Shown here: one piece after another, positions 1 through 8,255 of the stretch
Layout of the letters: each line of letters starts with the position of its first letter
Position numbering within the stretch: position 1 is the first letter of the stretch
From: Marinobacterium iners
Lineage (GTDB): Bacteria > Pseudomonadota > Gammaproteobacteria > Pseudomonadales > Balneatricaceae
Direction: 5' to 3'
NCBI RefSeq assembly: GCF_017310015.1
Contig: NZ_CP022297.1
Coordinates: 3,844,001-3,908,000 of the forward strand
Length of the DNA stretch: 64,000 nucleotides
Made by a program: the position numbers and the translations under genes
The notes under the pieces: generated by a model
The model's database searches: none
Told to the model about the DNA's origin: nothing
What the model saw: only the letters and a program-made list of their open reading frames with translations

Positions 1-857
1 ATGGTCTGGCCAGCTCCGGCTGCATCGCCTTTACCAACCTGCGCCGTCCCTTCGGCAACAGCCAGATCCTGCTTCGCTGCCTTGAATATGCGGCCACCCA
101 CGACCTGCTGGTGGTGTTTCAGGCACAGGATGCTGCACTGGCTGCGAACGGTTGCATGCATGACGATACCACCAGTACCCGACTGGGCCTGAACGGCATT
201 CCCGAAGCGGCCGAAACCATCGAGGTATCACGCTGCCTGCTGCTGGTGGAGCAGACCGGTGTGCGCGCACACTTCGGTCAGCTTTCCTGCGAACGCTCGG
301 TACGGATGATCGAAGCCGCCCGTGAGCGCGGTCTGCAGGTCAGCGCCGATGTGGCGATCCAGAACCTGTTGCTGACCGATGAAAGCGTCAACGGCTTCAA
401 CTCGGCCTATCATGTGCAGCCGCCGCTGCGCAGCCAGCTTGACCGGGCCGGGTTACGCCAGGGACTGGTCACCGGCACCATCAGCGCCATCTGCTCCGAC
501 CATCAGCCGCATGACCCCATCGCCAAGCAGGCACCCTTTGCCGCGACCGAGCCGGGCATGAGCGGGCTGGAAACCCTGTTGCCGCTGAGTCTTCGACTGG
601 TGGAACAGCAGTTGCTGGAGCTGCCGCAGCTGATTGAGTCACTGACGATTGCCCCTGCCCGCATTCTGGGTCTGGATGCCGGCACACTGGAAGTGGGGTC
701 TCAGGCCGATATTTGCGTGTTTGATCCTGCAACCGAATGGACTGTGAGCGAGGACAGCCTGAGGTCCGCCGGCAAGAATACGCCATTCCTCGGTCAGACA
801 CTCAAGGGACAGGTCAAAGCCACCCTGATGGATGGTCGCATCGTGTTCCGGCGTTGA
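1..857 (+). CDS. pyrC': Dihydroorotase-like protein, non-catalytic ATCase partner (3' part)
   Basis: The reading frame is open from base 3 and gives about 284 residues up to the TGA at 855-857; the 5' end lies outside the window. The frame contains SDHQPHDPIAK and GMSGLETLLPL, characteristic of the dihydroorotase-like chains (PyrC'/PyrX) that pair with aspartate transcarbamoylase PyrB in Pseudomonas. In active type I dihydroorotases a metal-ligand histidine precedes the strand with the (I/V)S motif; here that stretch reads AHFGQLSCE, with Gln where His is expected. The protein is therefore probably structural, holding the PyrB dodecamer together, rather than an enzyme. pyrB should lie just upstream, outside the window. 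A terminator follows directly. Confidence 0.88.
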   Translation, partial: GLASSGCIAFTNLRRPFGNSQILLRCLEYAATHDLLVVFQAQDAALAANGCMHDDTTSTRLGLNGIPEAAETIEVSRCLLLVEQTGVRAHFGQLSCERSVRMIEAARERGLQVSADVAIQNLLLTDESVNGFNSAYHVQPPLRSQLDRAGLRQGLVTGTISAICSDHQPHDPIAKQAPFAATEPGMSGLETLLPLSLRLVEQQLLELPQLIESLTIAPARILGLDAGTLEVGSQADICVFDPATEWTVSEDSLRSAGKNTPFLGQTLKGQVKATLMDGRIVFRR

Positions 858-881
858 GGCCGCCAGGCACTCTGAAAACAA

Positions 882-917
882 AAAAGGAGCACGCCCATAC
901 GGCTGCTCCCTTTTTTT
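882..917 (+). terminator. Rho-independent terminator after pyrC'
   Basis: An AAAGGAGCA arm (about 883-891) pairs with TGCTCCCTTT (903-912, one bulged C) across an 11-base loop and runs into seven T residues. It sits 25 bases past the pyrC' stop. The A-rich left flank means it may also work on the opposite strand, ending the pilT-pilU transcript. Confidence 0.8.
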
Positions 918-948
918 GACTGCCCAACCATCATGTATCTGTAAGAGA

Positions 949-2118
949 TTACATCCCCTTCACGTCCACATTGCCCTTCAAATTCAGACTGTCATCTTCA
1001 TCCTGCAGCGTGAAACTTGGCATATCGTCCGCCGCACCATCGGCCTTGCCACTGGTTTCTTCATCCAGCTTGATCATCAGGCGCAGGTCGTTGGCCGAGT
1101 CGGCGTGAGCCAATGCCGCTTCGTAGGTGATGATACCATCGCGGTACAGCTCGAACAGCGCCTGGTCGAAGGTGCGCATACCCAGGTTGGTAGACTTCTT
1201 GATCACATCCTTGATCTCGTGCACCTGACCCTTGCGGATATGATCCTGGATCAGCGGCGAGTTGATCATTACTTCAATTGCCGCACGACGCCCCTTGCCA
1301 TCCACGGTCGGCAGCAACTGCTGCGCCACAATCGCCTTCAGGTTAAGTGACATGTCCATCCAGATCTGGTCATGATGCTCGGGCCCAAAGAAGGAGATGA
1401 TGCGATCCAGCGCCTGGTTGGCGTTGTTGGCGTGCAGGGTTGCCATGCACAGGTGGCCAGTTTCGGCGAACTGCAGGCCGAATTTCATGGTTTCAGCCGA
1501 GCGAATTTCACCCATCAAAATCACGTCAGGTGCCTGACGCAGCGTGTTTTTCAGTGCCACGTCAAAGGATTCTGTATCGATCCCCACTTCACGCTGAGTG
1601 ACAATGCTCTTTTTGTGATTGTGGATATATTCGATTGGGTCTTCGATGGTGATGATGTGACCAGCGTGATTATCGTTACGATAGTCGATCATCGACGCCA
1701 GAGAGGTAGACTTACCGGTCGAGGTACCACCCACGAACAGAATCAGTCCACGCTTGGTCATGGAGAGCTCACGCAGCACGTTCGGCAGCTTCAGTTCATC
1801 CATGGTGGGAATATGGTTGTTGATGGCACGCAGCACCATCCCCGGCGTATTGCGCTGCATGAATGCACTGACACGGAAACGGCCAATGCCGGGCGCACTG
1901 ATGGCGAAGTTACACTCGTTGGTGCCTTCAAATTCGGCCAGCTGTTTGTCGTTCATGGTGCTGTACACCAGAGCGCGTGTCTGGCTGGGTTTGAGTGTTT
2001 CCTTGGTCAGCGGCCGGATGGTGCCGTCTACCTTGATCGATGGGGCGGCACCTGCAGTGACAAACAGATCCGATGCCCCCCGGTCCACCATTACCTTCAG
2101 CAGTTGAGTAAAATCCAC
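949..2118 (-). CDS. pilU: Type IV pilus accessory retraction ATPase PilU
   Basis: The 389-residue protein belongs to the GspE/PilT secretion-ATPase family. It has an N-terminal PAS-like domain starting MDFTQLLKVMVDRGASDLF, a Walker A loop GGTSTGKST (about residue 130), an Asp box with ITIEDPIEY, a Walker B region ILMGEIRSAET and a His box ATLHANNA. The long acidic C-terminal tail (about residues 350-389) separates PilU from PilT. It acts at the cytoplasmic base of the type IV pilus and helps PilT depolymerise pilin under load. The start is GTG at 2118, chosen because an AGGAG ribosome site precedes it and the product then aligns with the family. It lies 24 bases after pilT, in the same operon. 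Confidence 0.93.
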   Translation of the reverse strand: MDFTQLLKVMVDRGASDLFVTAGAAPSIKVDGTIRPLTKETLKPSQTRALVYSTMNDKQLAEFEGTNECNFAISAPGIGRFRVSAFMQRNTPGMVLRAINNHIPTMDELKLPNVLRELSMTKRGLILFVGGTSTGKSTSLASMIDYRNDNHAGHIITIEDPIEYIHNHKKSIVTQREVGIDTESFDVALKNTLRQAPDVILMGEIRSAETMKFGLQFAETGHLCMATLHANNANQALDRIISFFGPEHHDQIWMDMSLNLKAIVAQQLLPTVDGKGRRAAIEVMINSPLIQDHIRKGQVHEIKDVIKKSTNLGMRTFDQALFELYRDGIITYEAALAHADSANDLRLMIKLDEETSGKADGAADDMPSFTLQDEDDSLNLKGNVDVKGM

Positions 2119-2142
2119 TGTATTGCTCCTGTTGAATCAGGC

Positions 2143-3177
2143 TCAGAATGAGCTGGGGGTCTTCGCCTTTTCACGGGCCGTTTCACGCGAGATCAGGCCC
2201 TTCTGAACCAGTTCAAGCAACGACTGATCCAGCGTTTTCATGCCGTAGGCGGCACCTGTCTGAATCGCCGAGTACATCTGCGCCACTTTGTCTTCACGGA
2301 TCAGGTTACGTACTGCAGCAGTACCGATCATGATTTCGTGCGCCGCGACACGTCCACCCTTCGGTTTTTTCAGCAGAGTCTGAGAGATAACCCCCTGCAG
2401 TGACTCCGACAGCATGGAACGCACCATGTCCTTTTCCGCCGCCGGGAACACGTCAATGATACGGTCGATGGTCTTGGCCGCCGAAGTGGTGTGCAGGGTG
2501 CCGAACACCAGGTGACCGGTTTCCGCTGCGGTCAACGCCAGGCGGATGGTTTCCAGGTCTCGCATCTCACCCACCAGGATCACGTCCGGGTCTTCACGCA
2601 GCGCCGAACGCAGCGCGTTGGCAAAACTGTGAGTATCACGATGGACCTCACGCTGGTTGATCAGGCACTTCTTGCTTTCGTGGACAAACTCGATAGGGTC
2701 TTCAATGGTCAGAATGTGGTCGGAGCGGGTATCGTTGACGTAATCGATCATCGCCGCCAAGGTGGTACTCTTACCGGAGCCGGTGGGGCCGGTGACCAGT
2801 ACCAGGCCGCGCGCCTGTTCCGCCAGATCCTGAAACACCTTGCCCATACCCAGATCATCCAGTGTGAGCACTTTGCTGGGTACGGTTCGGAATACCGCAG
2901 CCGCGCCCCGGTGCTGGTTGAAGGCGTTGACACGAAAACGGGACAGCTTGGGAACTTCGAACGAGAAATCCACTTCCAGATTCTCTTCATATTCCTTACG
3001 CTGTTTGTCGTTCATGATGTCGTACACCAGCGTGTGCACCTGTTTGTGCTCCAGTGCCGGCAACTTGATTCGGCGCACATCACCGTCTACACGGATCATG
3101 GGCGGCATGCCGGAGGTCAGGTGCAAGTCGGATGCGCCCTGTTGTACGGCAAATGACAAAAGTTCTGTAATATCCAT
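2143..3177 (-). CDS. pilT: Type IV pilus retraction ATPase PilT
   Basis: A 344-residue hexameric ATPase that powers pilus retraction and twitching motility, working with PilU encoded downstream. Visible motifs are the N-terminus MDITELLSFAVQQGASDLHL, Walker A GPTGSGKSTT, Asp box TIEDPIEFVH, Walker B DVILVGEMRD, His box FGTLHTTSA and the retraction motif AIRNLIRE-like AAVRNLIRED. The frame stays open upstream, but the ATG at 3177 gives the standard PilT N-terminus and length. It is transcribed divergently from yggS across about 97 bases, which hold a possible promoter (TTGGCA, 17 bases, TAGAAC on the minus strand). Confidence 0.95.
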   Translation of the reverse strand: MDITELLSFAVQQGASDLHLTSGMPPMIRVDGDVRRIKLPALEHKQVHTLVYDIMNDKQRKEYEENLEVDFSFEVPKLSRFRVNAFNQHRGAAAVFRTVPSKVLTLDDLGMGKVFQDLAEQARGLVLVTGPTGSGKSTTLAAMIDYVNDTRSDHILTIEDPIEFVHESKKCLINQREVHRDTHSFANALRSALREDPDVILVGEMRDLETIRLALTAAETGHLVFGTLHTTSAAKTIDRIIDVFPAAEKDMVRSMLSESLQGVISQTLLKKPKGGRVAAHEIMIGTAAVRNLIREDKVAQMYSAIQTGAAYGMKTLDQSLLELVQKGLISRETAREKAKTPSSF

Positions 3178-3274
3178 AATCAGTCGAGATCCGCAGCAGC
3201 TTCCTTTAAACTTTACTGTTCTAGCAGAATAGGTACAGCCTGCCAATGACAGTCGTCAGTATTCATACAGCCTT

Positions 3275-3967
3275 ATGTTAGCAGACAAATATTCAGCCGT
3301 ACGCCAGCAGATCAGGCTGGCATGTGAAAATGCCGCACGCAGCCCTGACAGCTTATCACTGCTGGCCGTGAGCAAAACGCGCAGTGCCGATGAAGTACGC
3401 GAACTGAGCCACTGTGGCCAGCGTGCCTTTGGCGAGAACTATCTGCAGGAAGCACTGGACAAGATTGACGCCCTGTCTGACCTGGATCTCGAGTGGCACT
3501 TCATCGGCCCGATACAGTCCAACAAGACACGCCCGATTGCCGAGCACTTCGATTGGGTACACAGCGTGGATCGGCTCAAAATTGCCAGCCGCCTTTCAGA
3601 ACAGCGTCCGGTACAGCTGCCACCTCTGAACATCTGCCTGCAGGTGAATATCAGTGATGAGGCAAGCAAGTCCGGCTGTACACCAGATGAGTTGCCCGCA
3701 CTGGCCGACGCCGTTGCCCGGTTGCCGAATCTGCGCCTGCGTGGTCTGATGGCAATCCCGAAACCGGAAGATAATCCGCAGCGCCAGCGAGCGGTCTTTG
3801 CACAGGTGAGGCAGTTGCTGGAGCAGCTGCAGCACACTCAACCTGCGCTGGACACATTGTCGATGGGGATGTCAGCTGACATAGAGGCAGCCATACTGGA
3901 AGGCTCGACCATGGTACGTGTCGGTACCGCCTTGTTTGGTCCACGCAACCCGCCTTCAACCCGTTAA
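3275..3967 (+). CDS. yggS: PLP homeostasis protein (YggS/PLPBP family)
   Basis: A 230-residue single-domain TIM-barrel protein that binds pyridoxal 5'-phosphate without known catalysis and buffers cellular PLP and amino-acid pools. The PLP lysine lies in LLAVSKTRS (about residue 34). Other family hallmarks are FGENYLQEA, WHFIGPIQSNK, the LQVNIS strand and LSMGMSADIEAAI near the C-terminus. It starts the forward run yggS-proC-yggT, a conserved trio in gammaproteobacteria, 27 bases before proC. Confidence 0.93.
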   Translation: MLADKYSAVRQQIRLACENAARSPDSLSLLAVSKTRSADEVRELSHCGQRAFGENYLQEALDKIDALSDLDLEWHFIGPIQSNKTRPIAEHFDWVHSVDRLKIASRLSEQRPVQLPPLNICLQVNISDEASKSGCTPDELPALADAVARLPNLRLRGLMAIPKPEDNPQRQRAVFAQVRQLLEQLQHTQPALDTLSMGMSADIEAAILEGSTMVRVGTALFGPRNPPSTR

Positions 3968-3994
3968 GCCACCTACAGGATTGAGACAGACATT

Positions 3995-4822
3995 ATGAGC
4001 CAGTCACCCGTAATTGCATTCATCGGCGCCGGCAACATGGCACGCGCCATCATCGGCGGACTGTTGGAAAACGGCTTTGCTGCCGCTGACCTCTGGGCCT
4101 CCGAGCCGGATACCGAGCGGTTGCAGGATCTGGCCGAGCGTGGCCTTAATGTGACCAGCGACAACCGTGCCGCGGTTGCCGCCGCCGATATTGTAGTGCT
4201 GGCAGTCAAGCCACAGGTGATGAAGGCCGTTGTCACTGATCTGGCAAGCGCTGTTCAGTCTCGTCAGCCGCTGATGGTATCGATCGCCGCCGGTATCAGC
4301 CTGGATGCGCTTGATCGCTGGCTTGGCGGCGAGATCGCATTGGTGCGCTGCATGCCCAACACTCCATCACTGGTACAAACCGGTGCCAGTGGCCTGTTTG
4401 CCAACAGCCGTGTCAGTGCCGAACAACGCCAGCAGGCCACCACCGTGCTGGAAGCGGTCGGCATCGCACTTTGGGTACAAAGTGAGGCTGAGCTGGATGC
4501 CGTTACCGCCATATCAGGATCAGGCCCGGCCTATTATTTCCTGATGATGGAAGCAATGACCGCTGCCGGTGTCAAACTGGGTCTCAGCGAAGAGACCGCG
4601 CGCGGCTTGACTCTTCAGACCGCCCTGGGTGCCGCACGTATGGCCAGCAACAGTGAGGTGAACCCGACCGAGCTGCGCCGCCGCGTCACCTCGCCCAACG
4701 GTACGACTGAACGCGCCATCAAAACGTTCCAGGCCGAAGGTTTCGACGCACTGGTTGAACACGCACTCACCGCTTGCCGTGACCGCTCTGTGGAGCTGGC
4801 CGGTGAGCTGTGCCAAGACTGA
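3995..4822 (+). CDS. proC: Pyrroline-5-carboxylate reductase
   Basis: A 275-residue enzyme performing the last step of proline synthesis: reduction of 1-pyrroline-5-carboxylate with NAD(P)H. The N-terminal Rossmann fold begins with IAFIGAGNMARAIIGGL; the C-terminal dimerisation half carries the family signature TAISGSGPAYYFLMMEAM and VTSPNGTTERAI. Length is typical for the family. It is followed by yggT, whose start lies 20 bases after this stop. Confidence 0.96.
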   Translation: MSQSPVIAFIGAGNMARAIIGGLLENGFAAADLWASEPDTERLQDLAERGLNVTSDNRAAVAAADIVVLAVKPQVMKAVVTDLASAVQSRQPLMVSIAAGISLDALDRWLGGEIALVRCMPNTPSLVQTGASGLFANSRVSAEQRQQATTVLEAVGIALWVQSEAELDAVTAISGSGPAYYFLMMEAMTAAGVKLGLSEETARGLTLQTALGAARMASNSEVNPTELRRRVTSPNGTTERAIKTFQAEGFDALVEHALTACRDRSVELAGELCQD

Positions 4823-4842
4823 TTACCGAGACAGGAGCCATT

Positions 4843-5400
4843 ATGGGACAGGACCCGATCACCCTCATCATTCGCACGCTGGGTGAGATTTATGTCTTCA
4901 TGCTGGTGCTGCGCTTTCTGCTGCAGCTGGCCAGAGCTGATTATTACAATCCGATATCCCAGGCCGTGGTACGCCTGACACAACCACCGGTGCGTCCGTT
5001 GCAAATGCTGCTGCGCCCGCGTGGTCGCTTTGATGCCTCGCCACTGATCGTTGCACTGGTGGTCAAGGCCGTAACGCTGCTGCTGATCTTCCAGCTCGCC
5101 GGCGCACTGGCCCAGGCATCGATCAATCCATTGCAGCTACTGATCTTCTCTGCCGTCGGGGTGATTGATACCATTCTGACAATTTATTTCTGGGCGGTGA
5201 TTGGTGCCGTCATCATCAGCTGGATCTCGCCTGACAGCTATCACCCAGCACCACAGCTTTTGCTGCAGCTGACCGAGCCCCTGTTTGCACTGGCGCGCAA
5301 GGTAATCCCGCCGATTGGCGGACTGGATCTATCGCCGATTCTTATTTTTCTGGTGATCCAGATCCTGCAGTCCCAGCTGGGTCGACTGCTGGCGTTCTGA
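4843..5400 (+). CDS. yggT: YggT family integral membrane protein
   Basis: A 185-residue membrane protein built of two similar YggT units, each with two hydrophobic helices (LGEIYVFMLVLRFLLQ and IYFWAVIGAVIISWI open the two halves), each followed by a VRPLQ- or LFALARK-type amphipathic stretch and a proline/glycine loop (PRGRFDASPLIV, PPIGGLDLSPIL). The ATG at 4843 has an AGGAG site 6 bases upstream and is preferred over in-frame starts further up. YggT proteins are linked to osmotic stress tolerance and cell-division-associated envelope integrity, but the molecular function is not settled. Confidence 0.9.
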   Translation: MGQDPITLIIRTLGEIYVFMLVLRFLLQLARADYYNPISQAVVRLTQPPVRPLQMLLRPRGRFDASPLIVALVVKAVTLLLIFQLAGALAQASINPLQLLIFSAVGVIDTILTIYFWAVIGAVIISWISPDSYHPAPQLLLQLTEPLFALARKVIPPIGGLDLSPILIFLVIQILQSQLGRLLAF

Positions 5401-5419
5401 AATCGATTGAGAGACAAAA

Positions 5420-6592
5420 ATGCCCGCTGTAATCCCTGAAGATTCCGTTGGTCTGGTTACACCTCGGAAAATCCATTTCGATCAGCCACTGGCGCTGAGC
5501 TGCGGCCGCAGCCTTGAACGGTGGGACCTGATGGTGGAAACCTACGGTGAACTCAATGCCGATGCATCCAACGCCGTGCTGATCTGCCATGCCTTGTCCG
5601 GCCACCACCATGCCGCCGGCTACCACGACATGGATGAACGCAAGCCCGGCTGGTGGGATTCGGCCATTGGCCCCGGCAAAACCATCGACACCAACCGTTT
5701 TTTTGTGGTCAGCCTTAACAACCTGGGTGGCTGCCACGGCTCCACCGGCCCGAACAGCCTCAACCCTGACACCGGCAAACCCTATGGCCCCGATTTCCCG
5801 ATCATGACGGTTCTGGATTGGGTCAACAGTCAGGCACGGCTGGCGGACCGGCTCGGCATCACTCAGTGGGCCGCTGTGGTCGGCGGCAGCTTGGGTGGCA
5901 TGCAGGCCCTGCAGTGGTCGATCAGTTACCCCGAGCGACTGCGCCACTGCGTCGTGATCGCTTCGGCTGCCAAATTGAGTGCCCAGAACATCGCGTTCAA
6001 CGAGGTTGCCCGGCAGGCCATCAGCAAGGACCCGGAGTTCCATAACGGCCACTATTATGAGGAAGGCGTTGTGCCGCGTACCGGGCTGATGCTGGCTCGC
6101 ATGGTGGGCCATATCACCTATCTGTCGGACGATGGCATGCGTGAAAAATTTGGCCGTGAACTGAAAGACGGTAAGCTCAGTTTCGACTTCAACCCGCAGT
6201 TTGAAGTGGAGTCATACCTGCAATATCAGGGCGAGCGATTTTCATCCTCCTTCGATGCCAACACCTATCTGTTGATGACCAAGGCGCTGGACTACTTCGA
6301 TCCAGCCGGTGAACAGGGTGACAACCTGGCCGCGGCCCTGGCACCGGCCCGCTGCAACTACCTGGTGGTTTCCTTTACCACCGACTGGCGCTTTTCACCA
6401 GAGCGCTCACGTGAGCTGGTGGATGGTCTTATCGCCGCCGGCAAGCCGGTCAGTTATGCCGAAATTGACGCACCACAGGGGCACGACGCCTTCCTGATTC
6501 CGATTCCGCGCTACATGGAGGTGTTCGGTGGCTACATGAACCGCATCGCCAACAGTCTGACACCGGCCGAAGGAGAACTGAATGCGCGCTGA
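5420..6592 (+). CDS. metX: Homoserine O-acyltransferase MetX
   Basis: A 390-residue alpha/beta hydrolase-fold enzyme that acylates homoserine at the first committed step of methionine synthesis. The nucleophile elbow GGSLGGMQ places the catalytic Ser at about residue 157; FTTDWRFSP supplies the catalytic Asp and the GHDAFL motif the His. CHALSGHHHAAG and NNLGGCHGSTGP are further family markers. Many MetX enzymes in gammaproteobacteria that have metW use succinyl-CoA (MetXS) rather than acetyl-CoA; the sequence alone does not let me decide. Its last 11 bases overlap metW, suggesting translational coupling. Confidence 0.94.
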   Translation: MPAVIPEDSVGLVTPRKIHFDQPLALSCGRSLERWDLMVETYGELNADASNAVLICHALSGHHHAAGYHDMDERKPGWWDSAIGPGKTIDTNRFFVVSLNNLGGCHGSTGPNSLNPDTGKPYGPDFPIMTVLDWVNSQARLADRLGITQWAAVVGGSLGGMQALQWSISYPERLRHCVVIASAAKLSAQNIAFNEVARQAISKDPEFHNGHYYEEGVVPRTGLMLARMVGHITYLSDDGMREKFGRELKDGKLSFDFNPQFEVESYLQYQGERFSSSFDANTYLLMTKALDYFDPAGEQGDNLAAALAPARCNYLVVSFTTDWRFSPERSRELVDGLIAAGKPVSYAEIDAPQGHDAFLIPIPRYMEVFGGYMNRIANSLTPAEGELNAR

Positions 6593-7172
6593 TCTGGAAA
6601 TTATTGACGAGTGGATTCAGCCCGGCTCACGGGTGCTTGACCTGGGCTGCGGTGATGGTGAGCTGCTGGCGCACCTCGTGCAGCACAAACAGGTCAGTGG
6701 CTACGGCCTTGAGATCGACCACGACAATCTGACCACCTGTGTCGAGCGCGGCGTCAGCGTGATCGAGAAGGATATCGACGATGGCCTGACCAGCATTCGC
6801 AACAACAGTTTCGACTACGTAATCATGACCCAGGCATTGCAGAGCATGCACCGCCCGGATCTCATCATCGACGAGATGCTGCGTATAGGACGCGAGTGCA
6901 TTGTAACCTTCCCCAACTTTGCACACTGGCGTGCGCGTGGCTATCTTACCTTCAGGGGCAAGATGCCGGTTTCAAAGTTTCTGCCCTACACTTGGTACAA
7001 CACACCGAACATTCATTTCTGTACTTTCAAGGATTTCGAGCAACTGTGTGTTGACCGCAATATCGAAATCCTGGAGCGGACCGTGGTTGACCACGCCCAT
7101 CGCCATCGCTGGTGGATCAAGCTGTGGCCCAACATGCTGGGCGAAATCGCCATCTACCGCATTACCCGCTGA
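6582..7172 (+). CDS. metW: Methionine biosynthesis protein MetW
   Basis: A 196-residue class I SAM-dependent methyltransferase-fold protein. Motif I is VLDLGCGDGELLAHL near residue 20, and MTQALQSMHRPD and FPNFAHWRARGYL are typical MetW sequences. MetW accompanies MetX in pseudomonads and their relatives and is needed for full homoserine acyltransferase activity; its own methyl-transfer role is unclear. It overlaps metX by 11 bases and has a GAAGGAG site inside the metX end. Confidence 0.93.
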   Translation: MRADLEIIDEWIQPGSRVLDLGCGDGELLAHLVQHKQVSGYGLEIDHDNLTTCVERGVSVIEKDIDDGLTSIRNNSFDYVIMTQALQSMHRPDLIIDEMLRIGRECIVTFPNFAHWRARGYLTFRGKMPVSKFLPYTWYNTPNIHFCTFKDFEQLCVDRNIEILERTVVDHAHRHRWWIKLWPNMLGEIAIYRITR

Positions 7173-7185
7173 CAGGAGGCCTGAC

Positions 7186-7638
7186 ATGAACCTGATTACC
7201 ACCCACCTGACCCGGCTGCTATTGAGCAGCACACTGCTGCTGAGCACGACGGCTCTGGCGGAACAGATGATCTCTGATGGCCGTTATGAAATTCATTACA
7301 ACGCCTTCAACTCCAGCTTCATCACCCCTGAAGTGGCGCAGCTCAACAATATTACCCGAAGCAAATACCGCGCTTTGGTGAATGTGTCGGTACTGAAGTT
7401 TGAGGAGGATGGCAGCAAGACACCGGTCACCGCTATCGTGAACGGGCAGGCCGCCAATCTACTGGGGCAGGCTCAACAGATGGAATTTCAGAAGATCGAC
7501 GAAGGCAATGCGCTGTATTACATCGGCAGTTTCCGCTTTACTGAGGAAGAGCGTCTCAAAATCAGCCTGGAAGTACAGCCTGATCCGAATGAGTCTCCCT
7601 ACAATATTGAATTTGAACAGACCTTTTACACGGATTGA
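7186..7638 (+). CDS. DUF4426 periplasmic protein
   Basis: A 150-residue exported protein. Residues 1-25 form a signal peptide (LLLSSTLLLSTTALA followed by EQ), so the mature protein should be periplasmic. The body reads as a beta-rich DUF4426 domain: YEIHYNAFNSSFITPEVA near the start and NIEFEQTFYTD at the end. The ATG at 7186 has an AGGAGG site 6 bases upstream; in-frame codons further upstream lie within metW. Its position after metXW is conserved in Pseudomonas-like genomes, but the function is unknown. Confidence 0.87.
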   Translation: MNLITTHLTRLLLSSTLLLSTTALAEQMISDGRYEIHYNAFNSSFITPEVAQLNNITRSKYRALVNVSVLKFEEDGSKTPVTAIVNGQAANLLGQAQQMEFQKIDEGNALYYIGSFRFTEEERLKISLEVQPDPNESPYNIEFEQTFYTD

Positions 7639-7646
7639 ATGAGTAC

Positions 7647-8255
7647 ATGATCAACAAAATCGTGCTGGCCAGCGGTAATCGCGGCAAGTTGAAAGAGTTC
7701 AACGAAATCTTTGCACCGCTGCAGATCGACGTAATGCCCCAGTCCGACTTTGCGGTGCAGGATGCCGATGAGACAGGCCTCAGTTTCGTAGAGAACGCCA
7801 TCATCAAGGCACGACATGCCGCTCGGGTTACCGGCCTGCCGGCACTCTCTGATGACTCAGGGCTGGAAGTGGATGCGCTGAATGGTGCACCGGGGATCTA
7901 CTCGGCGCGCTACGCCGGCGCCGGCTGCGGCGATGACGAGAACAACCGTAAGCTGCTGCAGGCGCTTGAACAAGTGCCCGCCGAGCAGCGCAGTGCCCGC
8001 TTCCAATGCGTGCTGGTGTTCATGCGTCACGCAGAGGACCCGACCCCTCTGATCTGTCAAGGAAGCTGGGAAGGTGTCATTCTGGATACTCCACGCGGTC
8101 ATAATGGTTTCGGCTATGACCCGCTGTTTTTCGTTCCCGAACTCAACTGCGCCAGCGCCGAGCTCAGCTCGGAGCAGAAACAGAAATACAGCCACCGCGG
8201 CAAAGCGGTGCGCCAGTTCATCGAACAGATCGGCCCCTGGCTCAAGCACGCATGA
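7647..8255 (+). CDS. rdgB: XTP/dITP diphosphatase (RdgB/HAM1)
   Basis: A 202-residue nucleotide-pool sanitising enzyme that hydrolyses dITP, ITP and XTP to monophosphates and pyrophosphate. Motifs include LASGNRGKLKEF (phosphate binding), PALSDDSGLEVDAL (catalytic and metal-binding acids), GFGYDPLFF and YSHRGKAVRQF. The ATG at 7647 is preferred over a TTG at 7635 because the product then starts at the family's normal N-terminus. It lies 8 bases after the DUF4426 gene and shares an ATGA overlap with hemW. Confidence 0.95.
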   Translation: MINKIVLASGNRGKLKEFNEIFAPLQIDVMPQSDFAVQDADETGLSFVENAIIKARHAARVTGLPALSDDSGLEVDALNGAPGIYSARYAGAGCGDDENNRKLLQALEQVPAEQRSARFQCVLVFMRHAEDPTPLICQGSWEGVILDTPRGHNGFGYDPLFFVPELNCASAELSSEQKQKYSHRGKAVRQFIEQIGPWLKHA

